This document shows, piece after piece, positions 1-9,541 of a stretch of 64,000 nt of DNA (its first letter is position 1; every line of letters starts with the position of its first letter). The notes beneath the pieces are model-generated. The model was not told the origin of the DNA. It did no database searches and saw nothing but the letters and a program-made list of their open reading frames with translations. Both the position numbers and the translations under genes were made by a program. Source of the stretch: Acinetobacter sp. NCu2D-2 (GTDB lineage: Bacteria; Pseudomonadota; Gammaproteobacteria; Pseudomonadales; Moraxellaceae); assembly GCF_001647675.1 (NCBI RefSeq), contig NZ_CP015594.1, positions 1,674,001-1,738,000 on the forward strand, written 5' to 3'.

Positions 1-655
1 TGCAGCTATTGCCGTTCCAATGAACGTGGTCTTTGGTGTTGCAGCAGCTTGGTGTGTGGCAAAGTTTCATTTCCGCGGTAAATCAATTTTAACAACCATT
101 ATTGATATGCCATTTTCGGTATCACCTGTAATTGCAGGTTTAATGCTGGTGTTAATTTTTGGTACGCAAGGTTGGATGGGCAATTGGCTCATGGATAACG
201 ACATCAAAATTTTGTATGCCGTACCTGCAATTGTTTTAGCAACTGTGTTTATTACTGTTCCATTCGTTGCACGTGAACTCATTCCATTAATGGAAGCGCA
301 AGGCACTGAAGAAGAAGAAGCTGCGATTGTACTTGGTGCATCAGGCTGGCAAACCTTCTGGAAAGTGACCCTTCCAAATATCAAATGGGGCTTAATTTAC
401 GGTGTCATTCTGTGTAATGCCCGTGCAATGGGTGAATTCGGTGCGGTGTCTGTGGTATCCGGTCACATCCGTGGTGAAACCAATACCTTACCGTTACACG
501 TCGAAATCCTTTACAACGAATATACCTTCAGTGCTGCGTTTGCTGTGTCGTCTCTCTTGGCTTTACTCGCGATTATTACCTTAATCCTGAAAACATGGGT
601 TGAAGTACGCCAAGAAAAACAAAACAAACGCAATGATGAATCAACAGTTTCTTAA
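1..655 (+). CDS. cysW: Sulfate/thiosulfate ABC transporter permease CysW (5' partial)
   Basis: Inner-membrane permease subunit of the sulfate/thiosulfate importer, which feeds cysteine synthesis. The reading frame is open from base 2, so the true start lies before the window. The visible part has several hydrophobic segments and the EAA-type cytoplasmic loop typical of ABC importer permeases ([18 protein letters not shown], then LPNIKWG), followed by the CysW-like [15 protein letters not shown] stretch. It ends 11 bases before cysA, as expected for a cysT-cysW-cysA operon. CysW rather than CysT is inferred from its place directly before cysA. Confidence 0.93.
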   Translation, partial: AAIAVPMNVVFGVAAAWCVAKFHFRGKSILTTIIDMPFSVSPVIAGLMLVLIFGTQGWMGNWLMDNDIKILYAVPAIVLATVFITVPFVARELIPLMEAQGTEEEEAAIVLGASGWQTFWKVTLPNIKWGLIYGVILCNARAMGEFGAVSVVSGHIRGETNTLPLHVEILYNEYTFSAAFAVSSLLALLAIITLILKTWVEVRQEKQNKRNDESTVS

Positions 656-666
656 GGAATGCCCAC

Positions 667-1728
667 ATGAGTATTCAAGTAAAAAATATTGAAAAACACT
701 TTGGTGCCTTCCATGCACTGAAAAATATTTCCCTCGACTTTCCAGATGGTCAGTTGGTTGCACTTCTTGGTCCTTCAGGCTGTGGTAAAACCACATTGCT
801 TCGTATCATCGCAGGTCTTGAATCTGCAGATGGTGGTCAAGTCATTCTGGAAGGTCAAGATGCAACGAATGTACACGTACGTGAACGTGAAGTTGGTTTT
901 GTATTCCAGCACTATGCATTGTTCCGTCATATGACAGTATTTGACAACATTGCTTTTGGCTTACGCGTACGCCCACGTTCTACTCGTCCATCTGAAGCCG
1001 AAATCAAAAAACGTGTTACTCGTTTATTAGATTTGGTTCAGCTTGGTTTCTTGGCAGACCGCTACCCTGCTCAGCTCTCTGGTGGTCAGCGTCAACGTAT
1101 TGCTTTGGCGCGTGCTTTAGCTGTTGAACCTCGCGTACTTCTACTCGATGAGCCATTTGGTGCCTTGGATGCCAAAGTACGTAAAGAGTTACGTCGCTGG
1201 TTGCGTACTTTGCATGATGAATTGCACATTACTTCAATTTTTGTGACCCATGACCAAGAAGAAGCGCTCGAAGTGGCCGATCAAATTGTGGTGATGAATA
1301 AAGGCAATGTGGAACAAATTGGTTCACCGCGTGAAGTGTATGAAACACCAAAAACACCATTCGTCTTTGATTTCTTAGGCCAAGCCAATCGTTTTGAAGG
1401 TCAAAACAATAGTGGTGTGATCCAATTGGGTGAAGACCGTTTGCAATTTGATGGTGCTAAAAATGCAGCACAAGGCGAAGTGATTGTATTTGCTCGTCCT
1501 GATGAATTCCGTATTCATGCACAACCACAAGACAATGCAATTCAAGCAACTTTCATTCGTGAACTTTGGATTGCAGGCAAAGTTGTTGCTGAACTGAATG
1601 ATCGTCAAGGTAACTTAATTGAAATATTGCTTACGCCTGAAGAAGCGCGTGCGCATCAGTTCCGTCCAAATCAAACCGTTTGGTTAAGTGCATTGAACTT
1701 GCACTTGTTTGAAAACCAAGTGGCATAA
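667..1728 (+). CDS. cysA: Sulfate/thiosulfate ABC transporter ATP-binding protein CysA
   Basis: ATPase subunit that powers sulfate/thiosulfate import with CysT/CysW. It is 353 residues, the usual length. Walker [10 protein letters not shown] is at residues 35-43, the LSGGQRQR signature is near 138, Walker [12 protein letters not shown] follows, and the switch histidine is in FVTHDQEEA. The C-terminal third after about residue 240 fits the regulatory TOBE-like domain of CysA. An ATG follows cysW by 11 bases with an AAGGAA ribosome site, so the two are co-transcribed. Confidence 0.95.
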   Translation: MSIQVKNIEKHFGAFHALKNISLDFPDGQLVALLGPSGCGKTTLLRIIAGLESADGGQVILEGQDATNVHVREREVGFVFQHYALFRHMTVFDNIAFGLRVRPRSTRPSEAEIKKRVTRLLDLVQLGFLADRYPAQLSGGQRQRIALARALAVEPRVLLLDEPFGALDAKVRKELRRWLRTLHDELHITSIFVTHDQEEALEVADQIVVMNKGNVEQIGSPREVYETPKTPFVFDFLGQANRFEGQNNSGVIQLGEDRLQFDGAKNAAQGEVIVFARPDEFRIHAQPQDNAIQATFIRELWIAGKVVAELNDRQGNLIEILLTPEEARAHQFRPNQTVWLSALNLHLFENQVA

Positions 1729-1737
1729 ATACAAAAA

Positions 1738-1761
1738 GATGGGGCTATTTGCAGCCCCATC
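1738..1761 (+). terminator. Stem-loop after cysA
   Basis: GATGGGGCT and AGCCCCATC form a perfect 9-bp stem around a 6-nt loop, starting 10 bases after the cysA stop. No T-run follows, so it is a poor intrinsic terminator. It may be a 3'-end stabiliser or a partial attenuator before the cysB-like gene. Confidence 0.55.
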
Positions 1762-1783
1762 AACTTAGTAGGGTGTAAAAAAT

Positions 1784-2707
1784 ATGAATTTCCAACAACT
1801 AAGAATTATCCGCGAAACGGTAAGACAAAATTTTAATTTAACAGAAGCATCTGCTGCACTTTACACCTCTCAGTCAGGTGTCAGTAAACACATTAAAGAT
1901 TTGGAAGATGAGCTAGGCGTTCAGCTTTTTATTCGTAAAGGTAAGCGCTTATTAGGTTTAACTGAACCTGGTCAGTCTTTACTTGGTATTGTTGAACGTA
2001 TGTTGGTCGATGCAGACAACATTAAACGCCTTGCCGATGACTTTAATAAAGTTGATGAAGGCACTTTAACGATTGCAACAACGCATACACAAGCACGTTA
2101 TGTCTTGCCGCCGATCGTGAATCAATTTAAAAAAGCATTTCCTAAGGTTCATTTGATTTTACAACAAGCCAGCCCTGTTGAAATTACGGAAATGCTCCTT
2201 CAAGGTGAAGCAGATATTGGTATTGCAACTGAAGCGTTAACCACTGAAGATAATCTTGCAAGTGTGCCTTACTATAACTGGCAACACAGCATCATTACGC
2301 CACAATCACATCCATTAGCTTCAAAAGAAAATATCACGATTGAAGATTTGGCTGACTTTCCAATTATCACCTACCACGGTGGTTTCACAGGTCGTTCTAA
2401 GATTGATACTGCTTTTGAGAATGCAGGTTTTCATGCGGATATCGTGATGTCTGCGCTTGATGCCGATGTGATTAAAACCTATGTAGAATTAAACATGGGT
2501 GTCGGCATTGTCAATGACGTAGCTTATGACCCAGAACGTGATTATCGTTTAAAACAAATTAAAACCGATGTATTTGGTGTTAATACCACTTGGATTGCTG
2601 TACGTAAAGGTCACCTACTTCGTGGTTATGGCTATGAGTTTATATCGCTCTGCTCACCAGATGCAGACATTAAAGCCCTAAAAAAAGTTGCTTATCCTGA
2701 CGAATAA
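1784..2707 (+). CDS. cysB: CysB-family LysR transcriptional regulator
   Basis: LysR-type activator expected to control sulfur assimilation. The protein has 307 residues. The N-terminal winged HTH (about 1-60) contains the CysB/Cbl-type stretch TSQSGVSKHIKDLEDELG, and the inducer-binding domain begins near residue 90 (TIATTHTQARYVLPP, characteristic of CysB/Cbl). It lies 55 bases after cysA in the same direction. In the family, CysB responds to O-acetylserine/N-acetylserine and Cbl to adenosine phosphosulfate. CysB versus Cbl cannot be fully separated by eye. Linkage to cysWA supports the sulfur role. Confidence 0.88.
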   Translation: MNFQQLRIIRETVRQNFNLTEASAALYTSQSGVSKHIKDLEDELGVQLFIRKGKRLLGLTEPGQSLLGIVERMLVDADNIKRLADDFNKVDEGTLTIATTHTQARYVLPPIVNQFKKAFPKVHLILQQASPVEITEMLLQGEADIGIATEALTTEDNLASVPYYNWQHSIITPQSHPLASKENITIEDLADFPIITYHGGFTGRSKIDTAFENAGFHADIVMSALDADVIKTYVELNMGVGIVNDVAYDPERDYRLKQIKTDVFGVNTTWIAVRKGHLLRGYGYEFISLCSPDADIKALKKVAYPDE

Positions 2708-2714
2708 GTAATAA

Positions 2715-2742
2715 TAAAAAAGGCTCCAAAGAGCCTTTTTTA
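2715..2742 (+). terminator. Intrinsic terminator of the cys cluster
   Basis: AGGCTC (2721-2726), loop CAAA, GAGCCT (2731-2736), preceded by an A-run and followed by a T-run. It sits 8 bases after the cysB stop. Confidence 0.85.
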
Positions 2743-2763
2743 TTATTTAAAATTTCTAAGCAT

Positions 2764-2792
2764 GAAAAAACGAGCCGAAGCTCGTTTTTTAT
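2764..2792 (-). terminator. Terminator of carO (bidirectional)
   Basis: A-run, CGAGC, short loop, GCTCG and T-run just after the carO stop when read on the minus strand. The symmetric A/T flanks let it work in both directions, so it separates the convergent cys and carO units. Confidence 0.8.
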
Positions 2793-2802
2793 CAGGTCAA
2801 AC

Positions 2803-3543
2803 TTACCAGTAGAAGTTCACACCAACTTTACCAACTGGTAACCATTCATACTTGTCATCATTTGCAATCGCTTGGCGATCATTTTCAATTGCTTGTGCTG
2901 CACTAACACCATTTACAGTCTGTGTTAAATCTCCAGTACCCACTAAACGTACACTTGGGTTACCAGTATAGTAAGCACCTACTTCACCAAATACACCCCA
3001 ATTTTTACTGAACTTTGGAGCCCAGCCTAAACCGACGTAAGGTGCAATATCATTATCATAAACTAGATTACCTTGCACACTCGTTACACTACTATCATAG
3101 TAACGACCATCAATTTTAATTTGACCATCAGAGCCTGGACGACCTGTAAGAGCATAGTCATTATCAATGTAAGCAACACCAGCTGCTAAATAAAGTCCTT
3201 GAGCAGCCATACTTTGACTATCACCCCATGGACGTAATTCAGCATTTAAATAAACAGTGTTATTGTCTTGATCCCAATCATACTTCGTGCCATTAATTGA
3301 AAGGTCATCAGTCCAAGAAATATCGCCACCGTTGTAACCTAAAGTAACGCCTACTTTCGGGCTTGCAGTCCAAGATAAAGCACCACCATAGCCTGTTGTA
3401 CCCACTTCTAAACGAGCACCTGTTGGTACAAGTTGGTTTGGTTCAAATACATAACCATCGTGAACAACAGTGTCATCAGCCATTGCAAGACCTGAAACAG
3501 CAGATAGTGCAGATACAACTGCTAAAACGCGTAGTGACTTCAT
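2803..3543 (-). CDS. carO: CarO-type outer-membrane beta-barrel protein
   Basis: Outer-membrane protein matching CarO of Acinetobacter, a porin-like barrel linked in A. baumannii to basic amino-acid uptake and, when lost, to carbapenem resistance. It has 246 residues, the usual length. A signal peptide ends at about residue 22 (SGLAMA before DDTV). Recognisable CarO stretches are GARLEVGTTGYGGAL, YNGGDISWTDD, WGVFGEVGAYYTGNP and the C-terminal VGKVGVNFYW with a terminal aromatic for BAM recognition. The start has a strong GAGGAG ribosome site. The gene looks intact. Identification rests on remembered family similarity; substrate specificity is not visible. Confidence 0.88.
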   Translation of the reverse strand: MKSLRVLAVVSALSAVSGLAMADDTVVHDGYVFEPNQLVPTGARLEVGTTGYGGALSWTASPKVGVTLGYNGGDISWTDDLSINGTKYDWDQDNNTVYLNAELRPWGDSQSMAAQGLYLAAGVAYIDNDYALTGRPGSDGQIKIDGRYYDSSVTSVQGNLVYDNDIAPYVGLGWAPKFSKNWGVFGEVGAYYTGNPSVRLVGTGDLTQTVNGVSAAQAIENDRQAIANDDKYEWLPVGKVGVNFYW

Positions 3544-3908
3544 AAGTTTCTCCTCAAAAAAATTTAGTTTTTACATTTGTTACTTTTGTAATACGGCAAA
3601 TCTTAAAGCAGAACATGATCACAAATTATTCGTTTTTTGCTCACTTTTTGTTATTTTTTGATACAAATGCAATTAATCATTGATTCATTAAGTAATTTTG
3701 TATTAGTAACCCATACAATTAATGAGAAATTTCTAGTTTCTAAATTTCAGCTGATATTAAGACAATTTTAATAAAATAATTTTATTTAATATATTCATTA
3801 GTTTTAACAGCATAAATCATGAATAATTTCATTTTATAGTGTCAAAAATGGCTATTGTTAGCTCAATATAGTGTAAAATCTTGGAAAATTTTTTCTGGAA
3901 GGAAGATC
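3544..3908. other. AT-rich divergent intergenic region between carO and dapD
   Basis: About 365 bases, very AT-rich, holding the control regions of the divergent carO and dapD genes. The carO ribosome site is next to 3543. No ORF with a credible ribosome site was found, and no promoter could be called confidently. A TTGTTA hexamer at 3855-3860 and TAAAAT at 3874-3879 lie upstream of dapD, but their 13-base spacing is wrong for sigma-70. Confidence 0.6.
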
Positions 3909-4730
3909 ATGTCTCAGCTTTCAACAATCATTGAACAAGCGTTTGAAGACCGTGCCAATTTCACTGCTGCAGATTGCCCTGCTGAAGTACGTGCTGCAGT
4001 AGAGGAAGTTATTGCTGGCCTAGATAACGGTTCATTACGTGTTGCTGAAAAAATCAATGGTGAGTGGGTTGTTCATCAATGGATTAAAAAAGCCGTATTG
4101 TTATCATTCAAACTTAATGACAACAAACCTATCGAGTCATGTGACCTTCGCTTCTACGACAAAGTTGATACTAAATTTACTGGCTGGACTGAAGAACAGT
4201 TCAAAGCTGCTGGTGTACGTGTTGTACCTCCTGCTGTTGCACGTAAAGGTTCATACCAAGCGAAAAACGTTGTACTTATGCCATCTTACGTAAATATCGG
4301 TGCGTATGTGGATGAAGGTACAATGGTTGATACATGGGCAACTGTAGGTTCATGTGCACAAATTGGTAAAAACGTTCACTTGTCTGGTGGTGTTGGTATT
4401 GGTGGTGTTCTTGAACCGCTTCAAGCGAATCCAACGATTATTGAAGACAACTGCTTCATCGGTGCACGTTCTGAAATCGTTGAAGGCGTAATCGTTGAAG
4501 AAGGTTCTGTAATTTCAATGGGCGTATTCATTGGTCAATCGACTAAGATTTATGACCGTGCAACTGGCGAAATTCACTACGGTCGTGTTCCTGCTGGTTC
4601 AGTTGTTGTTTCTGGTACATTGCCGTCTAAAGATGGTACGTGCAACCTATACGCTGCAATCATTGTGAAAAAAGTAGATGCGAAAACTCGCGCTAAAACA
4701 AGCTTGAACGACTTATTACGTGAAGACTAA
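3909..4730 (+). CDS. dapD: 2,3,4,5-tetrahydropyridine-2,6-dicarboxylate N-succinyltransferase
   Basis: Transfers succinyl from succinyl-CoA to tetrahydrodipicolinate in the succinylase branch of lysine/diaminopimelate synthesis; cytoplasmic. The start chosen is the ATG at 3909 ([10 protein letters not shown]), preceded by GGAAGGA. The frame is open further upstream but that extension is unlike the family. The resulting 273 residues match the usual length. The middle and C-terminal parts carry left-handed beta-helix hexapeptide repeats ([56 protein letters not shown]). Confidence 0.96.
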   Translation: MSQLSTIIEQAFEDRANFTAADCPAEVRAAVEEVIAGLDNGSLRVAEKINGEWVVHQWIKKAVLLSFKLNDNKPIESCDLRFYDKVDTKFTGWTEEQFKAAGVRVVPPAVARKGSYQAKNVVLMPSYVNIGAYVDEGTMVDTWATVGSCAQIGKNVHLSGGVGIGGVLEPLQANPTIIEDNCFIGARSEIVEGVIVEEGSVISMGVFIGQSTKIYDRATGEIHYGRVPAGSVVVSGTLPSKDGTCNLYAAIIVKKVDAKTRAKTSLNDLLRED

Positions 4731-4770
4731 TATCTCTTAAGCTTTATACGGAACGTCTTATCAGTTCCTC

Positions 4771-4806
4771 ATCTCTACGATCAGCAATGATCGTAGAGAT
4801 TTTTGT
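4771..4806 (+). terminator. Strong intrinsic terminator of dapD
   Basis: Perfect 13-bp stem (4771-4783 with 4788-4800), loop GCAA, followed by a T-rich tract. It isolates dapD from queE. Confidence 0.9.
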
Positions 4807-4842
4807 TTTTATACCCTGTCATTTGTTTTGGTTATTTTTGTT

Positions 4843-5553
4843 ATGAATAAGCTTCGTTCTTCCGCTATACCTGTTTCTGATCCGTCTGCGGGTTTACGTA
4901 TCACGGAGATCTTCTATTCATTGCAAGGTGAAGCCAATGCAGCAGGCTTGCCGACTGTATTTATTCGTTTGACGGGTTGTCCATTACGTTGTACGTATTG
5001 TGATACCACTTATTCATTTGAAGGTGGTGAGCGCCAATCTTTAGACGATATTATTCAAACTACACTGAATTTTAAAACACCTTATGTCTGTGTGACAGGT
5101 GGTGAGCCACTTGCTCAACCTAATGCACTGCCATTGATGCAACGTTTGGCCGATTTAGGTTGTGAGGTATCACTTGAAACCAGTGGTGCCTTAGATGTAT
5201 CTAAAGTCGATCCACGTGTTTCTAAGGTTTTAGATTTAAAAACACCAACTTCAGGTGAAGTTGCACGAAACTTGCTTTCAAATCTCGATCATTTAACCCA
5301 GCATGATCAAATTAAATTTGTGATTTGTAATCGTGAAGACTATGACTGGGCAAAAGCGCAAGTTGCAGAATTTGCTTTAAACGAAAAAGTGAGTACCGTA
5401 TGGTTCTCCCCTGCATTTGCAGTTGAAAAAGGTGCGGTTCGTTTACCTCAGTTAGCACGTGACCTTGCACAATGGATTTTAGAAGACCATCTCCCTGTTC
5501 GTTTCCAGTTACAACTGCATAAATTGCTCTGGAATGATGAAACTGGTCGTTAA
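4843..5553 (+). CDS. queE: 7-carboxy-7-deazaguanine synthase QueE
   Basis: Radical-SAM enzyme converting 6-carboxytetrahydropterin to 7-carboxy-7-deazaguanine in queuosine biosynthesis. The cluster motif CPLRCTYC (Cx3Cx2C) binds the 4Fe-4S centre. EIFYSLQGE and the GGEPL motif are typical of QueE. The ATG at 4843 is preferred; a TTG five codons upstream extends the frame. Neither has a clear ribosome site. With the ATG the protein has 236 residues. queC follows 29 bases later, so the two form a pathway unit. Confidence 0.93.
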   Translation: MNKLRSSAIPVSDPSAGLRITEIFYSLQGEANAAGLPTVFIRLTGCPLRCTYCDTTYSFEGGERQSLDDIIQTTLNFKTPYVCVTGGEPLAQPNALPLMQRLADLGCEVSLETSGALDVSKVDPRVSKVLDLKTPTSGEVARNLLSNLDHLTQHDQIKFVICNREDYDWAKAQVAEFALNEKVSTVWFSPAFAVEKGAVRLPQLARDLAQWILEDHLPVRFQLQLHKLLWNDETGR

Positions 5554-5582
5554 TTATTAATTTTAAATTTGGAGTATCAATT

Positions 5583-6254
5583 ATGCGCCCTCGTGCCATT
5601 GTTTTATTGTCTGGCGGATTAGATTCAACAACTTGTTTAGCTTGGGCGCAGGCACGCTACGAATGTATCGCGTTAAGCTTTATGTATGGTCAACGTTCAA
5701 CGACAGAATTAGACGCTGCTCGTGCTTTAACGAAACGTGCCGGTGTTGAGCATCGTGTAATTAATATTGATCTAGGTAACTTGGGTGGCTCTGCCCTCAC
5801 TGACCATAGTATTGATGTGCCAGATCATGAACAAGCAGGTATTCCAATTACCTATGTACCTGCACGTAACACGATTTTCCTTTCTTATGCGTTGGCAGCT
5901 GCTGAAGTGTTTGGTGCTGAAGCGATTGTGATTGGGATTAATGCCGTTGATTATTCAGGCTATCCTGACTGTCGTCCTGAGTTTATTGATGCTTTCGCCA
6001 ATATGGCTCGTCTTGCAACTAAAGTGGGCGTTGAAGGCAAACCGCTCAAATTTGAAACACCTTTGTTACATTTATCCAAAGCAAATATTATTCGCTTAGG
6101 TATAGAACATGGCGTAGACTACAGTCAAACAGTCTCTTGCTATCAAGCAGATGACCAAGGACGTGCTTGTGGTAAATGTGATAGCTGCCGATTACGCAAA
6201 CAAGGTTTTGCTGATGCAGAAATCGCAGATCCGACACGTTACGTACCTCAATAA
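5583..6254 (+). CDS. queC: 7-cyano-7-deazaguanine synthase QueC
   Basis: ATP-dependent enzyme turning 7-carboxy-7-deazaguanine into preQ0, the step after QueE. The N-terminal PP-loop is SGGLDSTT (residues 9-16). The zinc-binding cysteines lie near the C-terminus (SCYQAD then [11 protein letters not shown]). It has 223 residues, the normal length. GGAG lies eight bases before the ATG. It directly follows queE. Confidence 0.96.
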   Translation: MRPRAIVLLSGGLDSTTCLAWAQARYECIALSFMYGQRSTTELDAARALTKRAGVEHRVINIDLGNLGGSALTDHSIDVPDHEQAGIPITYVPARNTIFLSYALAAAEVFGAEAIVIGINAVDYSGYPDCRPEFIDAFANMARLATKVGVEGKPLKFETPLLHLSKANIIRLGIEHGVDYSQTVSCYQADDQGRACGKCDSCRLRKQGFADAEIADPTRYVPQ

Positions 6255-6267
6255 CTAGGTAGGGTTT

Positions 6268-6672
6268 ATGAAAAATTTAAAATCAAACATCTTTCTTACA
6301 GCTTTAGTATCGGCTGCTGCCGTTTTTGCAGGTTCTGCTCATGCGAACAATGACAAACTTCAAAATGCGTACAAAAGCAATAACGTCAAAGCTGCTTTGA
6401 TTAATGTTTGTAAAGAAGAAACAGCGAAAGGTAAAAAGTTAACTACTGCTGAAGTTTCTAAATACTGTACTTGTGCTGTTGAAGCTGATGGCCGTTTAAC
6501 TAACGCGCAAAAATGGGAAATCCAAAGTACCATTAACCAAAAGAAAAGCCCTGCAACCCTCGCATTTGTGCAAAAACAAAATAAAGACTTACAGGCATGT
6601 TTCGGTCCTCAGTTAGTGAATAAGTTAAAAACACTCACTGAAGCAGCTCAAGCTGCCCAAGCGAAAAAATAA
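6268..6672 (+). CDS. Small secreted protein of unknown function
   Basis: 134 residues. The first 26 residues form a signal peptide (hydrophobic core then AGSAHA before NND), so the protein is probably periplasmic. The mature part is lysine-rich and helical, with four cysteines (NVCKEE, KYCTCAV, LQACFG) that could form two disulfides. It lies 13 bases after queC with a GTAGGG ribosome-like site, so it may be co-transcribed, but nothing links it to queuosine. I do not recognise a named family. Confidence 0.75.
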   Translation: MKNLKSNIFLTALVSAAAVFAGSAHANNDKLQNAYKSNNVKAALINVCKEETAKGKKLTTAEVSKYCTCAVEADGRLTNAQKWEIQSTINQKKSPATLAFVQKQNKDLQACFGPQLVNKLKTLTEAAQAAQAKK

Positions 6673-6686
6673 GTCTTTTGACTTTA

Positions 6687-6712
6687 AAAAGCCTGCAGAT
6701 GCAGGCTTTTTT
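6687..6712 (+). terminator. Intrinsic terminator of the que unit
   Basis: GCCTGC (6691-6696), loop AGAT, GCAGGC (6701-6706), with an A-run before and a T-run after. Confidence 0.9.
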
Positions 6713-6815
6713 ATTCCCGTCTATTTGGTATAACAATGCTTTTTTCTATGCGCTCGCATTCAGAATTTGGTTATGATATTCAGATTCATAGCTGCTTTTA
6801 ATTTAAGGATGAACC

Positions 6816-7271
6816 ATGTCAGATTTGACTTTATTAAATCACACCTTCCCGACAACCCAAGGTGAAGTGAACCTTGCTGAACACCCAAGCGAATGGCTCA
6901 TTGTCTACTTCTACCCTAAAGATTCAACTCCTGGCTGTACAACTCAAGCGATTGGTTTTTCTTGCTTAAAAGATCAATTTGATGCATTGAATACCACTAT
7001 TTATGGCGTATCTCGTGATTCAGTAAAAGCGCATCAAAACTTTACAGAAAAACAAAATCTTACGATCGATTTGATTAGTGATAAAGAAGAAATCTTATGC
7101 AAACACTTCGATGTGATTAAAGAAAAAAATATGTATGGCAAACAAGTTATGGGGATTGAGCGTTCAACATTCATTTTCCATAACGGTCAATTGGTAAAAG
7201 AATACCGTAAAGTGAAAGCTGCTGGTCATGCTGAACAAGTCCTTGAAGATCTAAAAGCATTACAAGGCTAA
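6816..7271 (+). CDS. bcp: Bcp/PrxQ-type peroxiredoxin
   Basis: Thiol peroxidase reducing hydrogen peroxide and organic peroxides. It has 151 residues, usual for Bcp. The peroxidatic cysteine is C41 in YPKDSTPGCTTQ. In two-cysteine Bcp proteins a resolving cysteine sits five residues later; here that position is I46, and the next cysteine is C50. It may therefore work as a 1-Cys enzyme or use C50 or the later cysteine in EEILCKHF. AAGGAT precedes the ATG. It is monocistronic, with a terminator directly after. Confidence 0.9.
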   Translation: MSDLTLLNHTFPTTQGEVNLAEHPSEWLIVYFYPKDSTPGCTTQAIGFSCLKDQFDALNTTIYGVSRDSVKAHQNFTEKQNLTIDLISDKEEILCKHFDVIKEKNMYGKQVMGIERSTFIFHNGQLVKEYRKVKAAGHAEQVLEDLKALQG

Positions 7272-7278
7272 GTTTTTG

Positions 7279-7305
7279 AAGCCCGAATAAGTTCGGGCTT
7301 TTTTA
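7279..7305 (+). terminator. Terminator between bcp and argO (bidirectional)
   Basis: Perfect 9-bp stem AAGCCCGAA/TTCGGGCTT with a 4-base loop and T-run. It lies between the convergent bcp and LysE-family genes. Confidence 0.85.
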
Positions 7306-7308
7306 TGA

Positions 7309-7905
7309 TCATAATAATGAGTACGCAATCCACCACATGACAATCGCAATAGATACATCGAGGATTTGCCAAGCTCTCGGATTATTAAAGATCGGCAATA
7401 AAAACCGAGCTGCGTACCCCAAGCTAAAAAAGAAGATAAATGAGGCGCAAATAGCCCCCAAAGCGAAGTAAATTTTCCATTCAGCAAATTTGATTGAAAT
7501 TGAACCCAATAAGACAACTGTATCCAAATAAACATGTGGATTGAGCCAGGTAAAGGCTAAACAAATCACAATGGTTCTATACAGAGATTGCCTTTCAGTT
7601 TGTCCTAAATCCAAATGTTGCCCTTGCATAGCTTGTTTAAAGTGCAATGCTCCATAAACAAATAAAAAGGCAGCACCCGTATATTTGGCAATAGACATTA
7701 ACAGCGGATGACTTGAAACAAATTGTCCAAATCCCATCACCCCTGCCATGATGAGTAAAGCATCCGAGATTGCACAGACCAAACATACCCAAAAGACATG
7801 TTCTTGTTTTAAGCCTTGTTTTAAGACAAAAGTATTTTGCGCACCAATGGCGAGGATTAAGCTCGAGCCCATGAGAAAACCATGGATCAGACTGTTTAAT
7901 AGCAT
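7309..7905 (-). CDS. argO: LysE/ArgO-family amino-acid exporter
   Basis: Inner-membrane exporter of basic amino acids (arginine/lysine family). It has 198 residues with five to six hydrophobic segments and the hallmark start GFLMGSSLILAIGAQNTFVLKQGL. NPHVYLDTVVLLG is also typical of LysE/ArgO. A LysR regulator of the ArgP/LysG type is transcribed divergently 107 bases away, the classical arrangement in which the regulator senses lysine/arginine and activates the exporter. The transported amino acid is inferred. Confidence 0.87.
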   Translation of the reverse strand: MLLNSLIHGFLMGSSLILAIGAQNTFVLKQGLKQEHVFWVCLVCAISDALLIMAGVMGFGQFVSSHPLLMSIAKYTGAAFLFVYGALHFKQAMQGQHLDLGQTERQSLYRTIVICLAFTWLNPHVYLDTVVLLGSISIKFAEWKIYFALGAICASFIFFFSLGYAARFLLPIFNNPRAWQILDVSIAIVMWWIAYSLL

Positions 7906-8012
7906 GAATCATCAACGTATATCTTTTAATACGCCGAATTATGCCCGCAGAAAAGATAAATTGATTATGATTAAGAAAATATCAATATAACTAAATTTTT
8001 CTTAGGTTGTTT

Positions 8013-8912
8013 ATGTTATCCAGTAAATCTTGTGAAGCCTTTTTGACCGTTGCAGAATCAGGAAGTTTTGAAGATGCCGCACGTCAACTCTGTATTACAG
8101 CATCTGCTGTAACCTTACGAGTGCAAGCCTTAGAAAAAGAGCTAGGACAGATTTTACTCTTAAGAGAACGCCCCTGCCGTGTGACCAATGCAGGGCAGCA
8201 ATTACTTGAACATTTACAGCATCAACGCTTGCGTGAACAAAATTTAATACAACAATTTCATGGTCATCATGATGCACATTCTTTTCAGCAGTTTAGTATT
8301 GCCACCAATGCTGATTCATTATCAACATGGTTACTTCAAGTTCTGCATCCGGTTTTAATTGATCATCATATCGCTCTCAAAATCATGATTGATGACCAAA
8401 CCCAAACCCACCAACTTTTAGAAACAGGTCAAGTCAATGCCTGTATTTCAGTAGAAGATCAGTCGATGAAAGGTTGTAGTGCACATTATTTAGGAACGAT
8501 GAATTATCGCATGGTTGCCACACCCGCTTTTGTGCAGCGATGGTTTTCTAAAGGCATTTCTAGACAAATCTTAAAACAGGTTCCAGCGATTATATTTAAT
8601 GATAAAGATCTTATGCATCATCAAGTCATGCTTAAAATGTTTGGTTTGACGCAGCAAAATTATCCGCATTACTTCGTGCCTTCTTCCACTTCATTTTTAG
8701 AAGCCATTCACTTAGGACTAGGCTTTGGCTTAGTGCCTGAATATCAAATTGGGGATGATTTAAAAACTGGAAAACTAATAGAAATTTTTCCCGATGCAAA
8801 AACTGAAATACCACTCTATTGGCATCATTGGAAACAACAACCTCTGGCGTTAAAGCAAATCACAGCCATTTTATTAAATGAGGCAGGAAGTCATTTTAAT
8901 TCAAACTATTAA
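8013..8912 (+). CDS. argP: ArgP/LysG-type LysR regulator
   Basis: LysR-family activator, expected to control the divergent exporter gene in response to basic amino acids. The ATG at 8013 is preferred over an in-frame TTG two codons earlier, because the TTAGG ribosome site is adjacent to the TTG but six bases from the ATG. The protein then has 299 residues. The winged HTH is at about 1-60 (FLTVAESGSFEDAARQLCITASAVTLRVQALEKELG split across helices); the effector domain follows. Confidence 0.85.
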   Translation: MLSSKSCEAFLTVAESGSFEDAARQLCITASAVTLRVQALEKELGQILLLRERPCRVTNAGQQLLEHLQHQRLREQNLIQQFHGHHDAHSFQQFSIATNADSLSTWLLQVLHPVLIDHHIALKIMIDDQTQTHQLLETGQVNACISVEDQSMKGCSAHYLGTMNYRMVATPAFVQRWFSKGISRQILKQVPAIIFNDKDLMHHQVMLKMFGLTQQNYPHYFVPSSTSFLEAIHLGLGFGLVPEYQIGDDLKTGKLIEIFPDAKTEIPLYWHHWKQQPLALKQITAILLNEAGSHFNSNY

Positions 8913-8932
8913 AATAACTTCCTCCCATGAGA

Positions 8933-9502
8933 TTATTGCGTATTCCATTGACCATTAAGATGGATATTTACTTTTTCACCAACACCCGCAACCGCTTTTT
9001 TCATCCCAAAATCTGAACGGTTGATGACTGTCTTCGATGTAACTTTGAGTACATTCGGATTAGAAGCATTTGGGGTTAAGGTTGTATCAAACACGACGGG
9101 CTTCGTCACACCGCGCAAGGTTAAATTACCCAAAATTTGATAGCGGTTATTACCAAGCGATTTAAATTGGGTACTTTTAAAGTTTACTGTTTTATATTTT
9201 GCTGCATAAAACAGGTCTTCGCCCATAATCATATTTTTTAGTGATGGTTTAGATAATTTAAGGCTATCCACTTGCATGGTAAATTGTGTTGATGCATTTT
9301 GCAGCGCCTTAGGGTCAAACTGCATTTTGGCATTTACGCTACCAAAATCACCTTTAACCACCGTCATACCGAGTGATTGGATGCTGAATCCAACTTCCCT
9401 ATTTGGACTCAAAGACCAATTTTGCGCATAAGCATTCGAAATACACGCAGCGCTCAAGCAACCAACTAAGGCAATATTTTTGTATTTAGCATTCATTTGC
9501 AT
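8933..9502 (-). CDS. YceI-family periplasmic protein
   Basis: YceI proteins are secreted lipocalin-like barrels that bind polyisoprenoid-type lipids; the physiological role is unclear. A GTG at 9511 lengthens the frame by three codons, but it overlaps the GAGGAG ribosome site. That site is correctly spaced (8 bases) for the ATG at 9502, which I choose: 189 residues. The signal peptide ends near NAYAQ. Family features are VKGDFGSVNAKMQFDP, the KYKTVNFKST stretch and LTLRGVTKPVVFDT. Confidence 0.88.
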   Translation of the reverse strand: MQMNAKYKNIALVGCLSAACISNAYAQNWSLSPNREVGFSIQSLGMTVVKGDFGSVNAKMQFDPKALQNASTQFTMQVDSLKLSKPSLKNMIMGEDLFYAAKYKTVNFKSTQFKSLGNNRYQILGNLTLRGVTKPVVFDTTLTPNASNPNVLKVTSKTVINRSDFGMKKAVAGVGEKVNIHLNGQWNTQ

Positions 9503-9541
9503 GGTTTTCACTCCTCAACCAATCAGTGAATGCAATCCACG

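Noticed and set aside
3570..3595. TTGTTACTTTTGTAA resembling hairpin 3 of the repeat family
   Set aside because: Only the short TTACTTTT core matches; the second arm, the linker and the other two hairpins are missing.
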